Source: Candidatus Woesearchaeota archaeon | GTDB taxonomy: Archaea; Nanoarchaeota; Nanoarchaeia; Woesearchaeales; CALCXY01 | Direction: 5' to 3' | Length of the DNA: 20,472 nucleotides | Assembly (NCBI GenBank): GCA_030751555.1 | Contig: JASMFX010000088.1 | Span: 1-20,472, forward strand | Part shown: piece after piece, positions 1 through 6,666 of the stretch | How positions within the stretch are numbered: the stretch's first letter is position 1 | Layout: each line of letters starts with the position of its first letter | Notes under the pieces: model-generated | What the model was told of the DNA's origin: nothing | Databases searched by the model: none | Seen by the model: only the letters and a program-made list of their open reading frames with translations | Made by a program: the position numbers and the translations under genes

Positions 1-72
1 CCTAAAAACTGACTCTTAAGGGGGTTCAAAAAGGGCTTTATAAGGCCTAAAAACCCCTAATTCAACCTAAAT

Positions 73-94
73 AACCAAAAGATTTATAAGGGGG
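73..94 (+). promoter_or_regulatory. BRE/TATA promoter of the tRNA-Asp/tRNA-Lys transcript
   Basis: AACCAAAAG (a BRE-like purine-rich element) runs straight into the TATA box TTTATAAG at 83-90. With the usual archaeal spacing of about 26 nt, transcription would start near 112, just before the hairpin that precedes tRNA-Asp. The same AACCAAAAG-plus-TATA arrangement occurs in front of rps12. A second TTTATAAG at 37-44 is nearly palindromic and could serve either strand, for example a gene left of the window. The positions are seen; the start site is inferred. Confidence 0.6.
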
Positions 95-111
95 TACCTT
101 TTTCTCAAGTT

Positions 112-198
112 AAATGCCAGGAGAATCTTTCTAATTGTAAATAGATACACTTTAGCTAGTCGTATTTAGGTTAGAAAGATTCGTGCTACACGCCCTGG
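112..198 (+). other. Structured leader upstream of tRNA-Asp (possible small RNA)
   Basis: This stretch has no ORF worth calling. It folds on paper into a long hairpin: 123-134 is a perfect 12-bp inverted complement of 171-182, 138-143 pairs with 163-168 (TAAATA/TATTTA), and CCAGG at 117-121 is complementary to CCTGG at 194-198, which is the 5' acceptor strand of tRNA-Asp itself. The predicted transcription start (~112) lies at the base of the structure. RNase P cleavage before 192 would release it. It could be a pre-tRNA leader, a regulatory fold that competes with the acceptor stem, or an independent small RNA. No C/D or convincing H/ACA boxes are present. Confidence 0.4.
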
Positions 199-212
199 TA
201 GTGTAGTCTGGC

Positions 213-239
213 ACAGCATTTTATTTAATGCTGCAGCAC
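213..239 (+). other. tRNA-Asp intron 1 (D-loop, position ~20)
   Basis: The inner helix 214-220/227-233 is seven perfect pairs. The central helix is 208-210 with 234-236, plus a T/C mismatch at 207/237. The three-nt bulges are 211-213 and 238-240, and cleavage after the second nucleotide of each gives a 27-nt intron. C212 and C239 are identical, so shifting the cut by one base yields the same mature tRNA. The central helix is relaxed, as is common for non-canonical sites. Confidence 0.75.
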
Positions 240-258
240 CTATCATGAAGCCTTGTCG

Positions 259-294
259 AGGCAGATATTAGGTTTCCTAAAATCTGCAACAAAA
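259..294 (+). other. tRNA-Asp intron 2 (canonical 37/38)
   Basis: The BHB is near-perfect: central helix TTGT (253-256)/ACAA (289-292), bulges 257-259 and 293-295, and a long inner stem GCAGAT (261-266)/ATCTGC (282-287) continuing through TTAGG/CCTAA (268-272/276-280) with a TTT loop. A G260/A288 pair closes the inner stem. Cutting after the second base of each bulge places the intron exactly between positions 37 and 38. Confidence 0.85.
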
Positions 295-315
295 AGGCTT
301 CGACCCGGGTTCGAA

Positions 316-346
316 ACATCTTCCCGAAACAGAGAGGGTGAGAGCT
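316..346 (+). other. tRNA-Asp intron 3 (T-loop, 59/60)
   Basis: The T-loop TTCGAA (310-315) is separated from its last base T347 and from the 3' T-stem strand (348-352) by 31 nt. The inner helix 317-323/334-340 has seven pairs including two G-T wobbles. The central helix is weak (T310-G344, T311-A343, C312-G342, G313/A341), and the bulges are 314-316 and 345-347. Excision restores TTCGAAT followed by CCCGG. The intron carries a copy of CTTCCCG (320-326) that repeats the 3' junction sequence at 345-351. Confidence 0.75.
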
Positions 347-363
347 TCCCGGCCAGGGCGTAT

Positions 364-468
364 GGGCCGGTAGCTCAGCCTGGAGTGACATGTCCGGCGA
401 GACACCATAAGCAATAGAGCACTGGACTTTTAATCCAGTAGTCGCGAGTTCAAATCTCGTCCGGCCCG
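364..468 (+). tRNA. tRNA-Lys (UUU) with a D-loop intron
   Basis: The acceptor strands GGGCCGG (364-370) and CCGGCCC (461-467) pair fully, with discriminator G468 and no encoded CCA. The D stem is GCTC (373-376)/GAGC (417-420). The anticodon stem CTGGA/TCCAG (422-426/434-438) encloses loop CTTTTAA with anticodon TTT at 429-431. The T arm GCGAG-TTCAAAT-CTCGT spans 444-460. Removing 384-414 restores the normal D-loop AGCCTGG-TA and leaves 74 nt. It starts 3 nt after tRNA-Asp and ends 22 nt before rpoH, so all three are probably co-transcribed. Confidence 0.95.
384..414 (+). other. tRNA-Lys intron (D-loop, 19/20)
   Basis: A relaxed BHB fits: central helix 378-381 with 409-412 (three pairs and one C/A mismatch), bulges 382-384 and 413-415, and an inner stem of G385-T408, T386-A407, G387-C406, followed after an internal loop by TGTC (391-394)/GACA (401-404). 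Cutting after the second base of each bulge restores the canonical lysine D-loop exactly. Confidence 0.75.
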
Positions 469-490
469 GTTATATTATTTTGAATTAAAA

Positions 491-730
491 ATGGCAAAAT
501 TCGATATAAGCAAGCATCACCTTGTCCCGAAGCACACCAAGCTCAATGACAAGGAAAAAGAAGACTTGCTGGAAAACTACAAGATTTCTATTGCCAATCT
601 ACCTAAAATTTTCTTAAAAGACTCTGCAATAACAGGATTAAAAGCAAAGGAAGGAGATGTTATCAAGATTATAAGAAAAAACCCCCGAGTAGGGGAAGTT
701 GTTTTCTACAGGTGTGTTATAAATGGTTAA
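491..730 (+). CDS. rpoH: DNA-directed RNA polymerase subunit H
   Basis: A 79-residue protein matching archaeal RpoH, the counterpart of the C-terminal domain of eukaryotic Rpb5. It sits in the lower jaw of RNA polymerase. The HHLVPKH motif near residue 9 and the C-terminal IRKNPRVGEVVFYR block are the family hallmarks, and the length is normal. It begins the usual archaeal RNAP gene order. The start lies 22 nt after tRNA-Lys. A TTATATTA stretch at 471-478 is too close to the ATG to act as its promoter, so readthrough from the tRNA genes is likely. Its end overlaps the first possible start of rpoB2. Confidence 0.97.
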   Translation: MAKFDISKHHLVPKHTKLNDKEKEDLLENYKISIANLPKIFLKDSAITGLKAKEGDVIKIIRKNPRVGEVVFYRCVING

Positions 731-746
731 TACTGGAGAATTATTA

Positions 747-2213
747 ATGAAGAAGTACTTCGAGGAAGAGTCTTTTATTAGATCTGACATTGAATCATAT
801 AACAATTTTATTGAAAAAGTCCTACAGGAGATTGTAGAGGAAAACAAAGAGATTATTCCAACAATCATCCCACATAATATTGATGATTTTAAGATTAAAC
901 TGGATAAAATTTGGGTTACAAAGCCTGAAATCACTGAAGCTGACGGATCAAAAAGGCCTATCTATCCTGTCGAAGCGAGGCTTAGAAAAATAACCTACGC
1001 TGCTCCTTGCTTTATAGAGGTAAGTGCCCACATCAATGATGTCCAGAGAGAATCCTTTACAACACAAATTGGAAATATTCCTGCAATGTTAAAAAGTAAC
1101 ATCTGCCATCTTAATAATCTCCCTAGAGAGGGATTAATTGAAAAAGGAGAGGATGCTGATGATCCTGGAGGTTATTTTATTATTAACGGTACAGAAAAAG
1201 TCTTGATTGATATTGAGGATTTAGCATCCAACAGACTAATGGTTGAAAAACCAACCACTGGAGTTTCAGAGTTTGTAGGTAAGCTTTTTTCAGAGATTGG
1301 GAGTTTTAAGATCCCCCACACTGTTGAACGTATGAAAGATGGCATTTTCTATCTCTCATTCACAAGAGTCAAAAGAATTCCAATTATCATCGTCTGTAAA
1401 GCATTAGGAATGTTAAAGGATGAAGAAATCATGAAGGCTGTAAGCCCTAATAAACAATTCGACGAGGTACTTATTTCCCTCTATGAATTCATTGACATTA
1501 AAACACAGGATGAGGCAATAGACTACATCTCTAAAAAGATTGGAATTACACAAACCAAAGAGATTCGAGTAGAAAGAATGTATGAGATACTTGATAGGTA
1601 TCTGTTACCACACCTTGGATCTGCAAAGGAAGACCGTATAACTAAGGCACACAACCTATGCAAATATATGAAAAAATTTATTTTAGTCCAGAATAAAGTT
1701 TTGCCACTAGATGACAAGGATCATTACTCAAATAAAAGACTGAAACTAGCAGGAGAGCTTTTATCAGACTTGTTTAGAGTCAATCTTAAAGTTCTTGTTC
1801 AGGATCTCTTGTATAATTTTCAAAGAATCGTCAAAAGAGGAAAGTTTCCTAGTATTAAGGTAATCATAAGAGATAAACTTCTCACACAGAGAATCTACAG
1901 CTCAATGGCAACAGGCAATTGGGTTGGAGGAAGAAAAGGTATTTCTCAAAGAATCCAGAGACTGAACTTTTTAGAAACCCTCAGTCACCTTCAAAGAGTC
2001 GTATCTCCACTATCAGCTTCCCAAGAGAATTTTGATGCAAGAGAACTGCATTGCACACATCTAGGAAGATTATGCCCAATCGAAACTCCAGAAGGAACAA
2101 ATATTGGATTAAGAAAAAATCTAGCACTCCTCACGAGCATCTCATCAAGCACTGATGATGGAGAAATAATAAAATCATTCAAAAACCTTGGCATGAAATC
2201 GGTGAACTTTTAA
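747..2213 (+). CDS. rpoB2: RNA polymerase subunit B'' (N-terminal half of RpoB)
   Basis: The N-terminal half of the second-largest RNAP subunit, covering protrusion, lobe and fork regions. Family blocks include GGYFIINGTEKVLI, the fork-loop region around NWVGGRKGISQ, and LCPIETPEGTNIGLRKNLA close to the C-terminus. The ATG at 747 is preferred because GGAG (735-738) lies 8 nt upstream and the protein then begins MKKYFEEE, like other archaeal B'' proteins. An upstream ATG at 723 would add eight residues and overlap rpoH by 8 nt. The gene ends with TAA one base before rpoB1. This B''/B' split is the normal one known from methanogens and several other archaea, not a lesion. Confidence 0.96.
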   Translation: MKKYFEEESFIRSDIESYNNFIEKVLQEIVEENKEIIPTIIPHNIDDFKIKLDKIWVTKPEITEADGSKRPIYPVEARLRKITYAAPCFIEVSAHINDVQRESFTTQIGNIPAMLKSNICHLNNLPREGLIEKGEDADDPGGYFIINGTEKVLIDIEDLASNRLMVEKPTTGVSEFVGKLFSEIGSFKIPHTVERMKDGIFYLSFTRVKRIPIIIVCKALGMLKDEEIMKAVSPNKQFDEVLISLYEFIDIKTQDEAIDYISKKIGITQTKEIRVERMYEILDRYLLPHLGSAKEDRITKAHNLCKYMKKFILVQNKVLPLDDKDHYSNKRLKLAGELLSDLFRVNLKVLVQDLLYNFQRIVKRGKFPSIKVIIRDKLLTQRIYSSMATGNWVGGRKGISQRIQRLNFLETLSHLQRVVSPLSASQENFDARELHCTHLGRLCPIETPEGTNIGLRKNLALLTSISSSTDDGEIIKSFKNLGMKSVNF

Positions 2214-2214
2214 A

Positions 2215-4017
2215 ATGACTGAAATATACCTCAGAGGAAAATTTATTGGAACTGTAGATAACGCTGATGATTTTGTTAAGCAGATCAAGCAGGAAAGACG
2301 AAAAGGAGTTATCTCTAAAAATTTGAACGTGTACCTGGACAAAGCTAATGATGAAGTCCATGTTGATGCAGCAGGAGGTAGAGCTAGAAGACCCCTTATC
2401 ATTGTCAAAGATGGAATTCCACTATTAACTGAAAAACATATTAAACAATTAGAAAGCAATGAAATCACATGGTCTGATCTCGTAGACCAAGGCATTATTG
2501 AGTATCTGGATGCTGCTGAAGAAGAAAATGCGTTAATATCATTTGATGCAAAGCAACTTACTCCAGAAAACACCCATATGGAGATTACACCAACAGCCAT
2601 GCTTGGCCTGACTACATCACTGGTGCCCTTTGGTAATTTTAATCCATCTGCTCGTCTCAATGCCGGTTCAAAAAACCAAAAACAAGCACTTGGCTTTTAT
2701 GCTTCTAACTTCTCTGTCAGACTCGATATGGACGTCAACATTCTTCATTATCCACAAGTTCCTGTTGTTAAAACAATGATGCATGATATTTCTTCATATG
2801 AAAAACATCCTGCAGGTCAAAACGTGATTGTTGCAGTTATGAGTTATAAAGGATACAACATGGAAGATGCAATAGTTCTTAATCAAGGAAGTATTGATCG
2901 TGGCCTAGGAAGGAGCAGTTACTATAGGCCAAGCGTTGCTGAAGAATTAAGATATTCAGGAGGCTTAATGGATTCTATCACAATTCCAGATAAGGATATC
3001 AAGGGATATAAAAGCGAAAAGGATTATAGATTACTTGAAGGAGATGGTATCATCTTCCCAGAAGCTAAAGTAAATGAGGATGACGTTATCATTGGGAAAA
3101 CCTCTCCACCAAGATTTTTATCAGGATTAGATGAATACAACCTAGCCTCCAGTACAAGGAGAGAAAGCTCTGTATCGCTAAGGCATGGTGAAAAAGGAGT
3201 AGTAGATTTTATTCTGATCACAGAGAACGAGGAAGGCAATAAACTAGTCCAAGTAAGGATACGAGATCAAAGAATACCTGAGATTGGTGATAAATTTACA
3301 TCTCGACATGGTCAAAAAGGAATCATAGGGATGATTGTCCCTCATAGTGATATGCCATTTACATCTACAGGAGTTGTTCCAGATATTCTTTTCTCACCTC
3401 ATAGTATTCCAAGCAGAATGACCGTAGCTCACCTGCTTGAATTAGTAGCTGGGAAAACAGGATCTCTCGCAGGAAGACCCATAAACGGAACCACGTTTGA
3501 TTCTGAAGCAGAGGACGCAATCAGAGAAGAACTCCTCTCACTAGGATTCAGAGAGGATGGATCTGAAACAATGTTTGATGGAGCAACAGGCCAAAAATAC
3601 GGAGCAAAGATCTATATTGGGAACATGTATTATATGAAACTCAAACACATGGTTGCTAACAAGCTCCATAGCAGAGCTCGTGGACCGATTCAACTCCTAA
3701 CAAGACAGCCAACTGAAGGAAGAGCAAAAGAAGGAGGATTAAGACTGGGAGAGATGGAGAAAGATACCTTTGTTGCACATGGCGCATCATTATTGCTTAA
3801 AGAGAGATTTGATTCAGATAAAACAGTCATTCCAGTTTCAGAGGAGACTGGATTAATGGGATTCTATGATGGATACCATGACAAGAGACTAGAACCTGTT
3901 TCATCAGAAAATGCAGATGTGAATGATATAGAGATTAGTTACGCTTTCAAATTAATGCTTGATGAATTTAAATCACTTGGATTGTATCCTAAATTAATAC
4001 TTAAAAATAAATATTAA
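2215..4017 (+). CDS. rpoB1: RNA polymerase subunit B' (C-terminal half of RpoB), zinc ligands lost
   Basis: The C-terminal half of the second-largest subunit (600 residues, normal length). It includes the hybrid-binding region GYNMEDAIVLNQGS, the active-site block RHGQKGIIGMIVPHSDMPF, and the conserved GEMEKDTFVAHGAS near the clamp. SD-like GGTGA (2201-2205) is 9 nt before the ATG. The C-terminal clamp normally holds a zinc ribbon of the type CxxCGLxG(W/Y)YD...CPxH/C. Here the aligned positions are Ser542, Thr545, Glu560 and Ser563, while the surrounding GLMGFYD and ISYAFKLMLDE blocks are kept. The fold is therefore probably present without zinc. Family identity is certain; the ligand loss is read by alignment to remembered archaeal sequences. 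Confidence 0.96.
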   Translation: MTEIYLRGKFIGTVDNADDFVKQIKQERRKGVISKNLNVYLDKANDEVHVDAAGGRARRPLIIVKDGIPLLTEKHIKQLESNEITWSDLVDQGIIEYLDAAEEENALISFDAKQLTPENTHMEITPTAMLGLTTSLVPFGNFNPSARLNAGSKNQKQALGFYASNFSVRLDMDVNILHYPQVPVVKTMMHDISSYEKHPAGQNVIVAVMSYKGYNMEDAIVLNQGSIDRGLGRSSYYRPSVAEELRYSGGLMDSITIPDKDIKGYKSEKDYRLLEGDGIIFPEAKVNEDDVIIGKTSPPRFLSGLDEYNLASSTRRESSVSLRHGEKGVVDFILITENEEGNKLVQVRIRDQRIPEIGDKFTSRHGQKGIIGMIVPHSDMPFTSTGVVPDILFSPHSIPSRMTVAHLLELVAGKTGSLAGRPINGTTFDSEAEDAIREELLSLGFREDGSETMFDGATGQKYGAKIYIGNMYYMKLKHMVANKLHSRARGPIQLLTRQPTEGRAKEGGLRLGEMEKDTFVAHGASLLLKERFDSDKTVIPVSEETGLMGFYDGYHDKRLEPVSSENADVNDIEISYAFKLMLDEFKSLGLYPKLILKNKY

Positions 4018-4019
4018 AA

Positions 4020-4772
4020 ATGGTAGAAGAGAAAAAAGAAGACTCGCTGGAAAAGAAACCAGAAGAGGAAGAAACAAAGGAAAACATTGAAGTCCCTGAG
4101 AGAGGAATCTTCAAACAGGTCAAAGCCATAGAGTTTAGGATGCTCAGTCCTAAGATGATTAAGAAGATGGCAGTTGCTAAAGTAGTCACACCTGAATTGT
4201 ATGATAAGGAAGGATACCCAGTAGATGGTGGCTTAATGGATATTCGCTTAGGAGTTATTGATCCTGGACTAAGATGTAAAACCTGTGGTGGAAAACTAAA
4301 AGAGTGTCCAGGCCATTTTGGATACATGGAATTAGCAAGACCAATCATCCATGTAAGCTTTGTAAGTATTGTTCATATAATGTTATCTTGTAGCTGCCGT
4401 GATTGTGGGAAGGTGCTTATTCAAGATAAAAAACGAGAGATTGTTACTAAAGAAGTAAAGAAAGTAGAAAAAGAACTGGGTGCCAATGGCAAGAGAGCTT
4501 ATATTAAAAAAATAATTACTAGCCTAAAAAAGGTGAATAAGTGTCCTCATTGCAATGCAAAGCAGTATAAAGTATCTATTGAAAAGCCTACTACATTCCT
4601 TGAGAATGATAAACGTGTTAGCCCAATTGAGATAAGGATGCGACTGGAAAAGGTATCTGATGAAGATGTCTCTCTTTTTGGGATAAATCCTATTGCAGCA
4701 AGACCAGAATGGATGGTATTGACAGTATTGGGTATCCCGCCAGTAACCATGAGACCATCAATCACTCTCTAA
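4020..4772 (+). CDS. rpoA1: RNA polymerase subunit A', N-terminal part up to an in-frame TAA
   Basis: The first 250 residues of the largest-subunit fragment A'. It holds the clamp-core zinc site (Cys86, Cys89, Cys96, His99 in CKTCGGKLKECPGH) and a second site with Cys126/Cys129 and Cys175/Cys178, all intact. A charged Glu/Lys-rich stretch of about 27 residues precedes the usual start of the family (IFKQVKAIEF). The frame ends at TAA (4770-4772) inside the near-invariant block RPSITL(E)SGERSEDDLTHK. The expected codon is GAA, so a single G-to-T change would explain it. The remaining 617 residues follow in the same frame. Without the stop, 4020-6662 would be about 880 residues, the normal A' size. 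Confidence 0.93.
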   Translation: MVEEKKEDSLEKKPEEEETKENIEVPERGIFKQVKAIEFRMLSPKMIKKMAVAKVVTPELYDKEGYPVDGGLMDIRLGVIDPGLRCKTCGGKLKECPGHFGYMELARPIIHVSFVSIVHIMLSCSCRDCGKVLIQDKKREIVTKEVKKVEKELGANGKRAYIKKIITSLKKVNKCPHCNAKQYKVSIEKPTTFLENDKRVSPIEIRMRLEKVSDEDVSLFGINPIAARPEWMVLTVLGIPPVTMRPSITL

Positions 4773-4808
4773 TCTGGAGAGAGAAGCGAAGATGACCTTA
4801 CACATAAG

Positions 4809-6662
4809 ATGGGAGATATCATACGTATAAATCAGCGACTCTTTGAGAACATTAATGCTGGCGCTCCTGAGATTATTATTGAAGATCTTTGGGACCTGCT
4901 ACAATATCATATTACTACTTTCTTTGATAATAGTGTTGCACAATTACCACCAGCACGACATCGTTCAGGACAACCTCTTAAGACAATTAGTGAGAGAATC
5001 AAGAGCAAGGAAGGTAGGATAAGACATAATCTTGCAGGAAAAAGAACAAACTTTTCAGCACGAACAGTAATAAGTCCTGATCCAATGTTAGCAATTGATG
5101 AGGTCGGAGTTCCAAAGGTTATTGCCATGAAACTATCTGTTCCTGAAACTGTTACCGCCTGGAATATAAAATACCTTAAAGCGTTTTTGGAAAAAGGTCC
5201 TAATAAGTATCCTGGATGCAATTATGTAATAAGGCCAGATGGAAAGAAAAAGAAAATAACAGACGAGACAAAAGAAGCTGCATTAGAGGAACTACAACCT
5301 GGCTATATCCTAGAGAGGCACCTTATGGATGGGGATATCTCGATATTTAATAGACAACCATCTTTGCACAGAATGAGCATGATGTGTCATAAAGTAAAAG
5401 TCCTGCCAGGAAGAACACTTCGTTTGAATCCTGCAGTATGCCACCCTTACAATGCTGATTTTGATGGAGATGAGATGAATCTGCACATTCCTCAAACAGA
5501 GGAATCACGTTCAGAAGCAGAGGTTCTTATGTCAGTCCCAACCCAGCTAATCAGTCCTCGTTATGGCCTATCAATTATCGGTTGCACACAAGATTCGGTT
5601 AGTGGAAACTACTTATTGACAAAAGGCATTGAAATGCCCTATGCAGAAGCTTGTCAGTTATTAGCAAGCATTGGAATAACAAACCTAAAAAAATTACCAA
5701 ACAAACAGAAGATTAGCGGAAAAGAGATTTTCTCTGTTCTCTTGCCTCTTGATTTTAACTACAGAGGAACCTCAAGAGAAAAAGAAGACAAAGAGGTTAT
5801 TGTAAAAAAAGGACAGCTCATAAAAGGAGTTATAGATTCTAATACCATAGGACAAGAAGCAGGTCTAATGCTTCGTGACTTACACAAACAGTTCGGTCCA
5901 AAAAAGACTATCACAATCCTAGAAAATATTTTCAGATTAGGAAATCAAGTTCTTTTAGATTATGGATTTACAACAGGCCTAAAAGATTCAGATATGCCTG
6001 AGGAAGGAAGAAAAAAGATTGAAGAAACTCTTCAGAATGCTGAAGAAGAAGTAGCAAACCTAATTCAACAGTATAAAGATAAGAAGCTTGATGTATTTCC
6101 AGGAAGAACCTTAAAAGAAACTCTTGAACTAAAGATCCTTGAAGTTCTAAATAAAGCAAGAAACGAAACAGGCCATATTGTAGCAGGATATGCTAAAGAA
6201 AAAAACGCAACAGTTATTATGGCTGCTTCTGGTGCAAGAGGGAACCCATTAAACTTAGCTCAAATGGCTGCCTGTGTGGGCCAGCAAGCTATGAGGGGAA
6301 AAAGAATTGAGAAAGGTTATAAAAACAGAACACTCCCACATTTTAAGAAAGGAGACCTAAGCCCTGCTGCACGTGGATTCATCAGGCATGGCTTCAAAAA
6401 AGGACTTTCACCTCATGAATTCTTCTTTGGCGCAATGACTGGAAGAGATAGTCTGATGGATACTGCACTGAGAACACCAAAATCAGGTTACCTCTATAGA
6501 AGGTTAGCAAATGCAATGCAAGATATTAGAGTAGAGTATGATGATACAGTGAGAGATTCTTCTGGGAAAATTATCCAGTTTTCTTATGGTGAGGATAGTA
6601 TTGATGTTTCAAAATCAGAAAATGGCAAAATCAATGTGAAAAAAATAATTGAGAGCGTATAA
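4809..6662 (+). CDS. rpoA1: RNA polymerase subunit A', catalytic part after the in-frame stop
   Basis: The main body of A', in the same frame as the preceding ORF. The catalytic Mg-binding motif NADFDGD is at residues 215-221 (Asp217, 219, 221). [13 protein letters not shown] and [15 protein letters not shown] precede it, and the bridge-helix region ([19 protein letters not shown]) lies near the C-terminus. The first ATG after the stop, 4809, replaces a residue that is usually Leu. The 12 codons 4773-4808 between the stop and this ATG still encode the family consensus SGERSEDDLTHK. The ATG has no SD nearby; GGAG at 4776-4779 is 29 nt away. The two ORFs may be read through, may be a genuine extra split, or may reflect a sequence error. 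A pseudogene is unlikely because no second copy is seen and the subunit is essential. Confidence 0.93.
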   Translation: MGDIIRINQRLFENINAGAPEIIIEDLWDLLQYHITTFFDNSVAQLPPARHRSGQPLKTISERIKSKEGRIRHNLAGKRTNFSARTVISPDPMLAIDEVGVPKVIAMKLSVPETVTAWNIKYLKAFLEKGPNKYPGCNYVIRPDGKKKKITDETKEAALEELQPGYILERHLMDGDISIFNRQPSLHRMSMMCHKVKVLPGRTLRLNPAVCHPYNADFDGDEMNLHIPQTEESRSEAEVLMSVPTQLISPRYGLSIIGCTQDSVSGNYLLTKGIEMPYAEACQLLASIGITNLKKLPNKQKISGKEIFSVLLPLDFNYRGTSREKEDKEVIVKKGQLIKGVIDSNTIGQEAGLMLRDLHKQFGPKKTITILENIFRLGNQVLLDYGFTTGLKDSDMPEEGRKKIEETLQNAEEEVANLIQQYKDKKLDVFPGRTLKETLELKILEVLNKARNETGHIVAGYAKEKNATVIMAASGARGNPLNLAQMAACVGQQAMRGKRIEKGYKNRTLPHFKKGDLSPAARGFIRHGFKKGLSPHEFFFGAMTGRDSLMDTALRTPKSGYLYRRLANAMQDIRVEYDDTVRDSSGKIIQFSYGEDSIDVSKSENGKINVKKIIESV

Positions 6663-6666
6663 CAGA

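Larger units (their letters stand above)
192..360 (+). tRNA. tRNA-Asp (GUC) with three introns
   Basis: The acceptor strands GCCCTGG (192-198) and CCAGGGC (353-359) pair perfectly, with discriminator G360 and no encoded CCA. The anticodon stem is AAGCC (248-252)/GGCTT (296-300), the anticodon GTC is at 255-257, and the T stem is 305-309/348-352 with the T-loop starting TTCGAA at 310. The gene spans 169 nt. Removing three predicted introns (213-239, 259-294, 316-346; 27+36+31 nt) leaves a 75-nt tRNA with the usual archaeal tRNA-Asp D-arm (GTGTAGTCTGG...ATCAT). Each junction can be drawn as a BHB-like structure cleaved by the archaeal splicing endonuclease. tRNA-Lys follows after 3 nt. Confidence 0.93.

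Noticed and set aside
1..60. CCTAAAAAC occurring twice (1-9 and 47-55) as a mobile-element footprint
   Set aside because: Only two 9-bp copies, with no inverted ends or transposase nearby; too weak to call.
112..191. H/ACA or C/D guide RNA in the leader
   Set aside because: An ACA at 188-190 follows the hairpin, but the internal loop (3/2 nt) is too small for a guide pocket and no kink-turn is seen. No C or D box pair is present.
2175..2660. 161-codon minus-strand ORF
   Set aside because: It is antisense to the rpoB2/rpoB1 junction and has low-complexity, Ser-rich composition typical of a shadow frame.
723..4017. rpoB split into two genes as an anomaly
   Set aside because: The B''/B' split at this point is the normal state in many archaea, and both halves begin and end as in the family.
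4770..4772. TAA reassigned to an amino acid genome-wide
   Set aside because: TAA is used as the normal terminator of several genes here, including rpoH, rpoB2, rpoB1, rpoA2 and rpl30e.
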